The position numbers and the translations under genes are program-made. A model generated the notes under the pieces. That model did no database searches, was not told where the DNA came from, and worked only from the letters and a program-made list of their open reading frames with translations. From Xanthomonas dyei (GTDB lineage Bacteria > Pseudomonadota > Gammaproteobacteria > Xanthomonadales > Xanthomonadaceae): a stretch of DNA of 64,000 nucleotides. How positions within the stretch are numbered: the first letter of the stretch is position 1; each line of letters begins with the position of its first letter. This document shows, in pieces, positions 1 through 10,156 of the stretch. The stretch lies in assembly GCF_002939865.1 (NCBI RefSeq), contig NZ_MDEE01000028.1, positions 1-64,000 of the forward strand. Reading direction: 5' to 3'.

Positions 1-94
1 GAAATGGCGAAACTCCGAAGATCCAAACGAGACTCTCCGGAACGATGCGGACATTCTGCCCTCTTAGGCCTCGTTGTTCAGACCTTCCCTAACA

Positions 95-224
95 GCACGT
101 AACGAGCAGTCGTCACGTGGCTGTGGACGGCGCGCTCAGAACCGGAAAGTACGCGCGGTACATGCCGCACCGAGCACCGCCCTCACCCGCCTGGCGGTGA
201 GCACAGTCGGTTTGTTAGATGCTC
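95..224. repeat. Intergenic repeat, family C copy 1
   Basis: This non-coding stretch just beyond the 3' end of spoT shares a 20-nt exact match (159-178, TACATGCCGCACCGAGCACC) with 22970-22989, and a diverged version occurs at 54018-54037. All three copies are in the same orientation and are followed by a similar tail resembling GCACAGTCG..TTGTTGGCTGCTC. A CTCACC/GGTGAG inverted repeat lies at 183-201. Bases 1-94 hold nothing I can identify. Confidence 0.6.
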
Positions 225-2396
225 TTACTGGCGCCCCACGCTCTGCACCACATGCAGGCGCCGCAGCCGGCGCATCACTTCGGCCAGATGGCGGCGGTCG
301 CGTACCTGGATATTGAAGCGCAACACCGCCGCATTGAAGTCGCGGTCCAGGTAATCCACACGTTCGATATTGGATTTGCTTTGCGCGATCGCTGCGGCCA
401 ACTGCGCCAGCACGCCGGTGCGGTTTTCCACTTCCACCACCAGCGCGGTGTCGTAGTCGCCGGTGACGTTGGAATCCCAATCGATCGGTACCCAGCGCTC
501 GGGCGATTTGCGCAGCTCGGCCAGGTTGGGGCAATCCAGACGGTGCACCACGATGCCCTTGCCGGCGGTGTGGTAGCCCATGATTTCGTCGCCGGGAATC
601 GGCTGACAACAGTTGGCGAAACTGATCACGCCGCGCTCGCTGCCGTCGATCAGGATCTTTTCGTGCGAGTGCTTGGAGTGCCCGCCGCCGCGCAATTCCG
701 CGTACGCCATCAAGGCCTGTGCGGCCTGGGTGGGCATCCAGTTGCCTAATGCGACGTCGGCCAGCAACGCTTCCAGGCGCGGGTAACGGTGTTCGTTGAG
801 GAAGGCATCCAGCCGGCCCTTGGGCAAGCGTTCCAGCGAAGAGTCCATCGCTTCGAGCGCGCGATCGAGCATGCGGTGGCCCAGCTGCACGGCATCTTCG
901 TGTTCGAGCTGCTTGAGCTGGTGGCGGATCGCGGTGCGCGCCTTGCTGCTGACCACAAACTCCAGCCACTGCGGCTTGGGCGTGGCCGAGCGCGCGGTGA
1001 TGATTTCTACCGCCTGCCCGCTGACCAGCTTGGTGCGCAAGGGCACCAGCTTCTTGTCCACGCGCGAGGCCACCGCGCGGTTGCCCACGTCGGTATGCAC
1101 GGCGTAGGCAAAATCCAGCGCAGTGGAATTGCGCGGCAACGCCAGGATCTTGCCCTTGGGCGTAAACAGGTAGACCTCGTCCGGGAACAGGTCCACCTTG
1201 ACGTTGTCCAGGAACTCCAGCGACGAGCCTGCAGCGCGCTGCGAGTCGATCAGCTCCACGATCCAGTCGTGCGCACGGCTCTGCGCACTGTTGGGCGAGG
1301 TCGAGCCGACCTTGTAGGTCCAGTGCGCGGCCACGCCGCGTTCGGCGATCAGGTCCATTTCTTCGGTGCGGATCTGCACTTCGATCGGCGAGCCGTAAGG
1401 GCCGAACAGCACTGTGTGCAGCGACTGGTAGCCATTGGCCTTGGGAATCGCGATGAAATCGCGGAAGCGCCCGTCCAGCGGCTTGAAGGTGGCATGCACC
1501 GCACCGAGTGCGTGATAGCAATCGGCCACGGTGCGCACCACCAGCCGGAAGCCAAACACGTCCATCACCTGGTCGAAGGATTTGTTCTCTTCGTGCATCT
1601 TGGAATAGATGCTCCAGGGCGTCTTGATGCGGCTGACCAGCCGGTGTTCCAGCCCTTCCTTGGCCAACCGCTGCGACAGTTGCACTTCCACCTGCGCCAT
1701 CGATTCGCGCCGCACCACCGGCTGGCTGCGGATATGTTTTTCGATGATGGCGTGACGCCACGGATACAGCGCGCGGAAGCCCAGGTTCTGCAACTCGGAC
1801 TTGATCAGGCTCATGCCCAGCCGCTGGGCGATGGGTGCGTAGATTTCCAGGGTTTCGCGCGCGATGCGGCCGCGTGCCTCGGTGCTCTGCGCGCCGAGCG
1901 TACGCATGTTGTGCAGGCGGTCGGCGAGCTTGATCATGATCACGCGCAGATCGCGCGACATCGCCAGCAACATCTTGCGGAAGCTTTCCGCCGCCGCTTC
2001 CTGGCGGTCGCGGAACTTGAGCTTGTCCAGCTTGGTGACGCCGTCGACCAGCTCTGCCACCGCTTCGCCGAATTCGGACGCCAGTTCTTCGCGCGTCAGC
2101 GGCGTGTCTTCGATGGTGTCGTGCAGGATCGCGGCGATCAGCGATTCCATGTCCAGGCCCAGCTCGGCGAGCACGCCGGCCACCGCCACCGGATGGGTGA
2201 TATAGGGCTCGCCGGACTTGCGGGTCTGGCCGGCATGCGCAATGGCGCCGACTTCCCAGGCACGGCGCAGGATCGGCAGCTGCTCCTTGGGAAGGTAGCT
2301 GGCCGCGCGTTCGAGGTGCAGGACGTAGTCGGGGATGGCCGGGTCGGAAGACGGGGACGTCGCCACGGTCGCCTGGGCAGTGGGGCCTGGGTTCAT
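225..2396 (-). CDS. spoT: Bifunctional (p)ppGpp synthetase/hydrolase SpoT
   Basis: The 723-residue product is a long RelA/SpoT homologue that makes and degrades the stringent-response alarmone (p)ppGpp in the cytoplasm. The N-terminal HD hydrolase domain keeps its metal site (H54, H68, H92-D93 in LHDTIEDT), so hydrolysis should be active. The synthetase domain shows IPKANGYQSLHT near 317-328 and EVQIRT at 339-344, in the SpoT rather than RelA version. A TGS domain follows (VYLFTPKGKI, about 415-475), and a C-terminal ACT domain covers about 645-720. The ATG at 2396 gives a normal family length. In enterobacteria spoT follows gmk and rpoZ directly; here a polyol gene cluster of about 10 kb on the other strand lies between rpoZ and spoT, so spoT must have its own promoter in 2397-2595. 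Confidence 0.97.
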   Translation of the reverse strand: MNPGPTAQATVATSPSSDPAIPDYVLHLERAASYLPKEQLPILRRAWEVGAIAHAGQTRKSGEPYITHPVAVAGVLAELGLDMESLIAAILHDTIEDTPLTREELASEFGEAVAELVDGVTKLDKLKFRDRQEAAAESFRKMLLAMSRDLRVIMIKLADRLHNMRTLGAQSTEARGRIARETLEIYAPIAQRLGMSLIKSELQNLGFRALYPWRHAIIEKHIRSQPVVRRESMAQVEVQLSQRLAKEGLEHRLVSRIKTPWSIYSKMHEENKSFDQVMDVFGFRLVVRTVADCYHALGAVHATFKPLDGRFRDFIAIPKANGYQSLHTVLFGPYGSPIEVQIRTEEMDLIAERGVAAHWTYKVGSTSPNSAQSRAHDWIVELIDSQRAAGSSLEFLDNVKVDLFPDEVYLFTPKGKILALPRNSTALDFAYAVHTDVGNRAVASRVDKKLVPLRTKLVSGQAVEIITARSATPKPQWLEFVVSSKARTAIRHQLKQLEHEDAVQLGHRMLDRALEAMDSSLERLPKGRLDAFLNEHRYPRLEALLADVALGNWMPTQAAQALMAYAELRGGGHSKHSHEKILIDGSERGVISFANCCQPIPGDEIMGYHTAGKGIVVHRLDCPNLAELRKSPERWVPIDWDSNVTGDYDTALVVEVENRTGVLAQLAAAIAQSKSNIERVDYLDRDFNAAVLRFNIQVRDRRHLAEVMRRLRRLHVVQSVGRQ

Positions 2397-2595
2397 GCGC
2401 GAAGACTATGCCAGTGGCCGGTTTGCGGCAACGCGGCATGCGCGCCGCACGCGCTGGCGGCAGGTGATCGGGCGCGGCACGACCGCTCCACGCCAGCCGC
2501 AGCGGCCACAGGCGCAAGACCTGCAACTTTGCCCAGCGCAGCGATATTTGCCCGACTGCTACACTCCGGCCCGTATCGCCCCAGGGACCCCACCC

Positions 2596-3294
2596 ATGCA
2601 CGCTCCGCCCGACCTGCTGATCTTCGACTGCGACGGCGTGCTGGTCGATAGCGAGCCGTTGGCGTGCGCGGTACTGGCCCAGGCACTGCAACAACACGGC
2701 GTGGACATCGATATCGACGGGGTCCAGCAGTACTTCCTTGGGCGCAGCCTGGGCAGCGTGCGCGCGCATGTGCAGACGCTGGGGCGCACCCTGCCGGACA
2801 CCTTCGAGCGCGACCTCAATGCCGCATTGCTGGCCCGCTTTGGCACCGAGTTGCAGCCGATCCCTGGCGTGGCCGCGCTGCTGGACGCAGTGCAGACACC
2901 GCGGTGCGTGGCCTCGTCCAGCCATCTTGAGCGTGTGCGCCTGTGCCTGCAGGTCACCGGCCTGGCGGGGCATGTCGGTGCGCACATCTACACCGCCGAG
3001 CTGGTCGCGCGCGGCAAGCCTGCGCCGGACCTATTCCTGCTCGCCGCCGAACGCATGCAGGTGGCGCCCGCGGCCTGCCTGGTGATCGAAGACAGCCCCA
3101 GCGGCGTGCAGGCCGCATGCGCGGCCGGGATGCAGGTGTGGGGATTCACCGGCGGCGGCCATCACCGCGCAAGCGCTGCGGCCGCCGCGCTGCTCGTTAC
3201 CGCAGGCGCATCACAGGTGTTTGCAGACATGCCGGCCATCGCCACCGCACTGGGCGCCATCGGCACCAAGCGCCTGGGCACTACGTTAGGCTGA
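2596..3294 (+). CDS. HAD-IA family phosphatase (beta-phosphoglucomutase/YieH-like)
   Basis: A 232-residue haloacid dehalogenase superfamily enzyme. Motif I is FDCDGVLVDSE (residues 10-20, nucleophile and acid/base aspartates), motif II is ASSSH, the motif III lysine is in GKPAPD, and motif IV is EDSPSG. This is the subfamily of small sugar-phosphate phosphatases and phosphomutases; the substrate cannot be read from sequence. The ATG at 2596 places motif I at the usual distance from the N terminus. The gene ends 19 nt before the SorC-type regulator and is co-oriented with the polyol cluster, so a role in removing a dead-end polyol or sugar phosphate is plausible, though this is inference. Confidence 0.85.
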   Translation: MHAPPDLLIFDCDGVLVDSEPLACAVLAQALQQHGVDIDIDGVQQYFLGRSLGSVRAHVQTLGRTLPDTFERDLNAALLARFGTELQPIPGVAALLDAVQTPRCVASSSHLERVRLCLQVTGLAGHVGAHIYTAELVARGKPAPDLFLLAAERMQVAPAACLVIEDSPSGVQAACAAGMQVWGFTGGGHHRASAAAAALLVTAGASQVFADMPAIATALGAIGTKRLGTTLG

Positions 3295-3313
3295 GACTTC
3301 CACGCAGACAGAT

Positions 3314-4273
3314 GTGACGATGGCCAACCCCGATAACGACACCAGCCGACTCGATGCCGCAGCCAGAGCGGGCTGGCTGTACTACATCGCCGGCAACACC
3401 CAGGACGAGATCGCGCGCAAGCTCAAGGTCTCGCGCGCCACCGCGCAGCGCCTGGTGTCGTTGTGCCTGAGCCAGCGCTTGATCACCTTCCGGCTGGAAC
3501 ATCCGATCGCCGCCTGCATGGATCTTGCCGCACAGTTGCAGGACCGCTTCGGCATGCGCTATTGCGAGGTCGCGCCCACCGATCCGGCCGACCCGCATCT
3601 GGTCACCGGCGTCGCCGAACGCGCGGCAGCGCTGCTGGAATCTACCTTGCGCAGCGATAGTCCGAGCATCATCGGCATCGGCACCGGCCGTGCCATGCGC
3701 GCGGCGGTGGAGCGCATTCCTGCGATGCAGACGCGCAATCATCAGCTGGTTTCGCTGGTCGGCAACATTTCCCCGGATGGCTCGGCCAGCCCGTTCGACG
3801 CAGTGGCGCGCCTGGCCGATCTGACCGGCGCGCAGCACTACCCGATGCCGCTGCCGGTGTTTCTGTCCTCGCAGGAAGAACGCGAAATGCTGCTGGGGAT
3901 CGAAGCAGTGCGCCGGGTCCGCGCGATCGCTGCAAAGGCCGATCTGCGCCTGGTCGGTGTCGGCCAGCTCGATCAGACCGCACCGCTGCATGTGGATGGC
4001 TTCATCAGCCGCACCGAACTGCTGGACCTGATCCGGCTGGGCGCGGTGGGCGAAGTGATCGGCTGGGCGCTTACCGCAGCCGGCGACATCATCGATGCAG
4101 GCACCAACCTGCGTTTGACCAGCGTGCCGCATCCGGTGCCGGCCACCAGCCTGTCGATCGGCGTGGCCGTGGGCAACGCCAAGGTTGGCCCGATCAAGGC
4201 CGCGCTGAAGGGCCGCATCCTCAACGGCCTGATCACCGACGAGCACACTGCCAAGGCCTTGCTCGCCAGCTGA
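3314..4273 (+). CDS. SorC/DeoR-type sugar-binding transcriptional regulator
   Basis: About 319 residues. An N-terminal helix-turn-helix (AGNTQDEIARKLKVSRATAQRL, about residues 26-47) precedes a SorC sugar-phosphate-binding domain with GIGTGRAMRAAVE near residue 118 and a late GRILNGLITDEHTA segment typical of the family. Such proteins control sugar and sugar-alcohol operons and release or remodel on DNA when a phosphorylated sugar binds. It is the first regulatory gene ahead of the transporter genes and is the obvious local regulator of the polyol cluster. The reading frame opens with GTG at 3314, and an ATG at 3320 is equally possible; neither has a strong ribosome binding site. Confidence 0.9.
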   Translation: MTMANPDNDTSRLDAAARAGWLYYIAGNTQDEIARKLKVSRATAQRLVSLCLSQRLITFRLEHPIAACMDLAAQLQDRFGMRYCEVAPTDPADPHLVTGVAERAAALLESTLRSDSPSIIGIGTGRAMRAAVERIPAMQTRNHQLVSLVGNISPDGSASPFDAVARLADLTGAQHYPMPLPVFLSSQEEREMLLGIEAVRRVRAIAAKADLRLVGVGQLDQTAPLHVDGFISRTELLDLIRLGAVGEVIGWALTAAGDIIDAGTNLRLTSVPHPVPATSLSIGVAVGNAKVGPIKAALKGRILNGLITDEHTAKALLAS

Positions 4274-4437
4274 GCGGCGCAATCGCAGCGGGCGTGATGG
4301 CAGTTCATTGCTGAGATTTTCCGGCATGCGCGGGCACCTTGGCGTGCGCTGCGATGCTGCGCTGCAAGATCGAAAGTGCTTTACAGCGTGGCGAGGTCAT
4401 GGGCATATGCGCACCACACGGGCATTTGCTCAACCAA

Positions 4438-4450
4438 CCTCAAGCTGAGG
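4438..4450 (+). promoter_or_regulatory. Perfect short palindrome covering the ribosome binding site of the binding-protein gene
   Basis: CCTCA-AGC-TGAGG forms a 5-bp hairpin whose right arm (TGAGG) is also the best Shine-Dalgarno match for the ATG at 4458. It could be an operator half, an RNA hairpin that dampens translation, or chance. The regulator-transporter gap (4274-4457) is where the operon promoter should lie, but no clear -35/-10 pair was found. Confidence 0.3.
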
Positions 4451-4457
4451 CACCGGT

Positions 4458-5801
4458 ATGAACACTTCGATCAAGACCCTGATCTGCGCGACACTGAGCG
4501 CATCACTGGCGGCATGCGGCGGAGGCGCGAACGACAGCGACGCTGCGTCCAAGCAGGACACCCTGGTCATCGCCACCGTCAACAACGGCGACATGATCCG
4601 CATGCAGAAGCTGACCTCGGATTTCACCGCCACCCATCCGCAGATCAAGCTTGAGTGGGTCACCCTGGAAGAGAACGTGCTGCGCCAGCGCGTCACCACC
4701 GACATCGCCACCAAGGGCGGCCAGTTCGATGTGCTGACCATCGGCACCTACGAGGTGCCGATCTGGGCCGAGCGCGGCTGGCTCAAGCCGCTCACCTTCG
4801 ATGCGGACTATCAGGTGGACGATCTGATCCCGCAGATCCGCGATGCGGTCAGTCACAAGGGGCAGCTGTACGCAGCGCCGTTCTATGCCGAAGGCTCGAT
4901 GCTGATGTACCGCACCGACCTGCTGCAGAAGGCCGGCCTGAGCATGCCGACGCAGCCGTCGTGGAGCTTCGTGGCCGAAGCCGCCCGCAAGATGACCGAC
5001 AAGCAGGCCGGCATCTACGGCATCTGCCTGCGCGGCAAGGCCGGCTGGGGCGAGAACATGGCCTTGATCAGCTCGATGGGCAATGCCTTCGGTGCGCGCT
5101 GGTTCGACGAACAATGGAAACCGCAGTTCGACCAGCCGGAATGGAAGGCCGCACTGCAGACCTATGTGGATGTCATGAAAGACGCCGGCCCGCCGGGTGC
5201 TGCGTCCAATGGCTTCAACGAGAACCTTGCGCTGTTCACTGCAGGCAAGTGCGCGATGTGGGTTGATGCCACGGTGGCCGCATCGTTCATCAGCAACCCG
5301 AGCGAATCCAAGGTGTCGGACAAGGTCGGTTTTGCCGCGGCGCCGGATGCCGGCAAGGGCAAGACCACCGGCTGGCTATGGGCCTGGAATCTGGCCATCC
5401 CGGCAAGTTCGAAAAAAGCCGACAAGGCGCAGGCATTCATCGCCTGGGCCACCAGCAAGCACTACACCGAACTGGTGGCCGGCAAGGAAGGCTGGGGCAA
5501 TGTGCCGCCGGGCACGCGCCAGTCGCTGTACGCCACGGCCGAGTACCTGAAAGCCGCCCCCTTCGCCAAGCAGACGCTGGCCGCCATCCAGGGCGCCGAC
5601 ACCCATCACCCCACGGTCAAGCCGGTGCCTTACGTCGGCGTGCAGTACGCGGCCATCCCCGAGTTCCAGTCGATCGGCACCACGGTGGGCCAGCAGTTTT
5701 CCGCGGCGCTCACCGGCTCGATCAGCGTGGATGAGGCATTGAAGAACGCGCAGGCCGCCACCGAGCGCGAGATGCAGCGGGCCGGCTACCCCAAGCGCTA
5801 A
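4458..5801 (+). CDS. Sugar-alcohol ABC transporter substrate-binding lipoprotein (SmoE-like)
   Basis: A 447-residue extracellular solute-binding protein family 1 member. The N terminus is a lipoprotein signal ending in the lipobox LAAC with C20 as the lipidated residue, so it is anchored in the periplasm. The mature part shows the typical binding-protein segments FDVLTIGTYEVPIWAERGW and a C-terminal TKGWLWAWNLAIP-like stretch, as in sorbitol/mannitol binding proteins of the SmoE kind. It starts a transporter set completed by the porin, two permeases and ATPase that follow. The likely ligand is a polyol; the downstream D-ribulokinase-type kinase favours a pentitol, but binding specificity is not readable here. 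Confidence 0.92.
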   Translation: MNTSIKTLICATLSASLAACGGGANDSDAASKQDTLVIATVNNGDMIRMQKLTSDFTATHPQIKLEWVTLEENVLRQRVTTDIATKGGQFDVLTIGTYEVPIWAERGWLKPLTFDADYQVDDLIPQIRDAVSHKGQLYAAPFYAEGSMLMYRTDLLQKAGLSMPTQPSWSFVAEAARKMTDKQAGIYGICLRGKAGWGENMALISSMGNAFGARWFDEQWKPQFDQPEWKAALQTYVDVMKDAGPPGAASNGFNENLALFTAGKCAMWVDATVAASFISNPSESKVSDKVGFAAAPDAGKGKTTGWLWAWNLAIPASSKKADKAQAFIAWATSKHYTELVAGKEGWGNVPPGTRQSLYATAEYLKAAPFAKQTLAAIQGADTHHPTVKPVPYVGVQYAAIPEFQSIGTTVGQQFSAALTGSISVDEALKNAQAATEREMQRAGYPKR

Positions 5802-5929
5802 GCGCAGCGCTCGCTAGGTTTTATCAGCTGCTCCAAGTACAGGTCCGTTGGGCCGGGCACCCTGCCCGGCCCGCCTGGCCACAGCCATGCTCCGGCGTCA
5901 CGGCGCCGCACCTTCCCACGAGGCAATCG

Positions 5930-7225
5930 ATGAAGATCAGGCACACCACACCTGCGCTGACGATGTTGCTCGCTAGCCTGGCCTGCACACAGGCCAGCGC
6001 CCAGGCATTCGATCCGGACAAACACATCGGCGGCGACTGGGGCGGCCTGCGCAGCAAGCTGGCCGATGACGGTATCCAGTTCAAACTGGCGCACTTCAGC
6101 CAGACCGCCCACAACACCTCCGGCGGACTCCGCGAGCGCACCGCCTATGCCGACCAATTCTTTCTGGGCGGGTACTTCGATCTGGAACGGCTGTGGGGCT
6201 GGTCCGGCGCCGATTTCAAACTGGAGATCACCAATCGCAACGGCGAGTTGATCAACAACACCGCCGGCATCCCCACGCTATTGCAGTCGCAGCAGATTTT
6301 CGGACGCGGCGATGTGACGCGCCTGACCCAGTTCTCGCTGACCCAGCGCCTGTTCGACGACAAGCTGACGCTGAAAGCCGGCCGCCTGTATCCCAGCGCC
6401 GATTTCTTTGCGCTCAACTGCAACTACCAGCACCTGACCTTCTGCAGCGGCGGCTCGTCCAACTACATCAGCAACAACTGGTATGGCGACCCGCTCAGCG
6501 CCTGGGGCGGCGTGGTCACTTTCAGCCCGGACAAACGCTGGTTTTTCCGCGTTGGCGGCTACGATGCCAACCCGCAGAACCGATCCACCGACCAAGGCCT
6601 CAAGCTCGGCACCTCCGGCGACGACCACGGCACCCTGCTGGTGGCCGAAGTGGAGTACAAGCCCGACTACGGTAACGGCATCGATGGCGACTACCGCATC
6701 GGTGCGACCCGCAACAGCAACGATCAACTGCGCGTCTACACCCGCTCGGGCGTGCCGACCAGCCTCGGCACCGATCCGGCCGCGCTGCAGGACACCGATC
6801 GCGCGTTCTACGCCAATTTCGAACAACAGGTCACCAGCAATGGCGCCGGGGGCGGCTTGCGGCTGTTCGCAAGCGTCATCGATGCCGACGACGAGGTCAG
6901 CACCGTGGGCCAGGTGCTTGCCATCGGCGGTTTCTGGAAAGGACTCTCCGCTGCGCGGCCCAACGACCGCATCGGCGTGGCCGTCGGCCGCAATGCGCTC
7001 AGCGAGCGTTTGCGTGCGGCGCAAACCCGCTACAACCAGCGCTTGCCCGCAGGCACGGCGGCCATTGGCGTGCAGCGCTACGAATACCCCATCGAGCTCA
7101 ATTACAACATCGCCGTCAGCCGCGGGATCGAAGTCATGCCCAGCGTGCAGTACATCCGTCATCCGGGTGGACTGGATGGCGACAACGCCACCATTTTCGG
7201 CCTGCAGGTCAGCCTGAACTTCTGA
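5930..7225 (+). CDS. OprB-family carbohydrate-selective porin
   Basis: A 431-residue outer-membrane porin. It has a cleavable Sec signal (about residues 1-25, ending ASAQA), then the family-typical DPDKHIGGDWGGLRSKLADDGI start of the mature chain, beta-strand-rich repeats and a C terminus GLQVSLNF with the terminal phenylalanine needed for barrel insertion. OprB porins let sugars and polyols cross the outer membrane. Its position between the binding protein and the permeases of one ABC system shows that it supplies substrate to that system. Confidence 0.92.
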   Translation: MKIRHTTPALTMLLASLACTQASAQAFDPDKHIGGDWGGLRSKLADDGIQFKLAHFSQTAHNTSGGLRERTAYADQFFLGGYFDLERLWGWSGADFKLEITNRNGELINNTAGIPTLLQSQQIFGRGDVTRLTQFSLTQRLFDDKLTLKAGRLYPSADFFALNCNYQHLTFCSGGSSNYISNNWYGDPLSAWGGVVTFSPDKRWFFRVGGYDANPQNRSTDQGLKLGTSGDDHGTLLVAEVEYKPDYGNGIDGDYRIGATRNSNDQLRVYTRSGVPTSLGTDPAALQDTDRAFYANFEQQVTSNGAGGGLRLFASVIDADDEVSTVGQVLAIGGFWKGLSAARPNDRIGVAVGRNALSERLRAAQTRYNQRLPAGTAAIGVQRYEYPIELNYNIAVSRGIEVMPSVQYIRHPGGLDGDNATIFGLQVSLNF

Positions 7226-7328
7226 CGCCCCACCGGCGGTGCGTTCGGCGCGTATCCCTGCGTCGGCGCATCCGGCCACTGCCATGCACTGCAGGCGCGC
7301 TGCCTGCCTCCACCTTTGGACCTTGCCG

Positions 7329-8198
7329 ATGGCCACCCATCAAACGCAAAAACTCGCACGGTTCCTGATCGCCCCGTCGATCGTGCTGTTGCTCGCCTGG
7401 ATGATCGTGCCGCTGGCGATGACGGTGTGGTTTTCCACGTTGAACTACAACCTGCTCAACCCGGAACAGACCTTTGTCGGGCTGGGCAATTACCGCTACT
7501 TCCTGGGCAACCCGGCGTTTCTCTCTTCGCTGGGCAATACCTTGTTGCTGGTCGGCTCGGTACTGGCGATCACGGCCGTCTTCGGCGTGCTGATCGCGCT
7601 GCTGCTGGACCAGGTGTTCGTGGGGCGCCGCATCGTGCGCTTGATGCTGATCGCGCCGTTCTTCGTGATGCCGACGGTGAGTGCGCTGATCTGGAAGAAC
7701 CTGCTGATGCATCCGGTGTCCGGGCTGTTGGCGTGGCTATGGCAAAGCGTTGGCCTGACCCCGATCGACTGGTTCACCCAGTACCCGATGTTCTCCATCA
7801 TCGTCATCGTGGCCTGGCAATGGTTGCCGTTTGCGGTGCTGATCCTGCTGACCGCACTGCAGTCGTTGGATGAAGAACAACAGGAAGCCGCGCTGATGGA
7901 TGGCGCCGGTGCGTTCGACCGCTTCTTCCATCTGACCCTGCCGCATCTGGCGCGCCCGCTGACCATCGTGGTGCTGATCGAAACCATCTTCCTGCTCACC
8001 GTGTTCGTGGAGATCTACGTCACCACCGGCGGCGGGCCCGGCCTGCAGACCACCAACCTGGCGTACCTGATCTACTCGCAGGCACTGCTGCAGTACGACG
8101 TGGGCGCCGCATCGGCAGGCGGATTGATCGCCGTGGTGCTGGCCAATATCGCGGCCATCTTCCTGGTGCGCATCGTCGGCAAGAACCTGGAGACCTGA
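7329..8198 (+). CDS. ABC transporter permease, MalF/SmoF-like
   Basis: A 290-residue inner-membrane permease with about six transmembrane segments. The coupling EAA loop reads EAALMDGAGAFDRFFHLTLPHL, close to the consensus EAA---G---------I-LP of type I importers. The ATG at 7329 gives a normal start with a short cytoplasmic tail before the first membrane segment. It pairs with the next gene, only 1 nt away, to form the channel heterodimer. Confidence 0.95.
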   Translation: MATHQTQKLARFLIAPSIVLLLAWMIVPLAMTVWFSTLNYNLLNPEQTFVGLGNYRYFLGNPAFLSSLGNTLLLVGSVLAITAVFGVLIALLLDQVFVGRRIVRLMLIAPFFVMPTVSALIWKNLLMHPVSGLLAWLWQSVGLTPIDWFTQYPMFSIIVIVAWQWLPFAVLILLTALQSLDEEQQEAALMDGAGAFDRFFHLTLPHLARPLTIVVLIETIFLLTVFVEIYVTTGGGPGLQTTNLAYLIYSQALLQYDVGAASAGGLIAVVLANIAAIFLVRIVGKNLET

Positions 8199-8199
8199 G

Positions 8200-9030
8200 A
8201 TGGCACGTCGTACGTCCACGTTGCAACTCCTCGTCACCACGGTTGCCGCATGGGTGGTCGGCGGCGTGATCTTCTTCCCGATCCTGTGGATGCTGCTGAC
8301 CAGCTTCAAGACCGAGGTCGATGCGTTTTCCAGCCCGCCCAGCTTCGTGTTCTTCCATTGGACACTGGAAAACTACGTCACCGTGCAAGGACGCAGCGAC
8401 TACTTCGCGCATGCCTGGAATTCGGTGGCGGTCTCGCTGGGGTCCACCCTGATCGCGCTGGTCATCGCCATCCCTGCCGCGTGGTCGATGGCGTTCTCGC
8501 CCACCAAGCGCACACGCGGGATTCTGCTGTGGATGCTATCCACCAAGATGCTGCCGCCGGTGGGCGTGCTGGTGCCGATCTACCTGCTGTACCGCGACTC
8601 CGGGCTGCTGGAAACGCAGCTGGGCCTGATCATCGTGCTGTGCCTGAGCAACCTGCCGATCATGGTCTGGATGCTGTTCAACTACTTCAAGGACATCCCC
8701 AAGGACATCCTGGAAGCGGCGCGCATGGATGGCGCCACCATCGGCAAGGAGATCCTCTACATCCTGGCGCCGATGGCGGTTCCCGGCATCGCGTCTTCGC
8801 TGCTGCTCAACGTGATCCTGGCCTGGAACGAGGCGTTCTGGTCGTTGAATCTGTCCTCCTCGCAGGCCTCGCCGTTGACCGCGTTCATCGCCTCGTATTC
8901 GAGTCCGGAAGGCCTGTTCTGGGCCAAGTTGTCGGCCGCCTCGACGATGGCCATCGCGCCGATCCTGGTGCTGGGCTGGTTCTGCCAGAAGCAGCTCGTG
9001 CGCGGGCTCACCTTCGGCGCGGTGAAGTAG
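8200..9030 (+). CDS. ABC transporter permease, MalG/SmoG-like
   Basis: A 276-residue partner permease with about six membrane segments. Its EAA loop is [25 protein letters not shown]. It begins 1 nt after the stop of the preceding permease, which implies translational coupling and a 1:1 complex. The ATPase gene follows after 25 nt. Confidence 0.95.
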   Translation: MARRTSTLQLLVTTVAAWVVGGVIFFPILWMLLTSFKTEVDAFSSPPSFVFFHWTLENYVTVQGRSDYFAHAWNSVAVSLGSTLIALVIAIPAAWSMAFSPTKRTRGILLWMLSTKMLPPVGVLVPIYLLYRDSGLLETQLGLIIVLCLSNLPIMVWMLFNYFKDIPKDILEAARMDGATIGKEILYILAPMAVPGIASSLLLNVILAWNEAFWSLNLSSSQASPLTAFIASYSSPEGLFWAKLSAASTMAIAPILVLGWFCQKQLVRGLTFGAVK

Positions 9031-9055
9031 ATCACTCAACTTTGATAGGTGGTTC

Positions 9056-10075
<1,020 letters not shown>

Positions 10076-10156
10076 GCGCGCTCCATCCCAAACCTCCCTC
10101 CCCCTCGTTGCTCCCCCGTTTTCGTTCCTCCCCCACGATCAAGACCAGCAGGAGAC

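Noticed and set aside
136-2985. Very long minus-strand open frame overlapping spoT and the HAD gene
   Set aside because: It is an out-of-frame shadow of spoT in GC-rich DNA, arginine/alanine-rich with no domain; spoT explains the same DNA fully.
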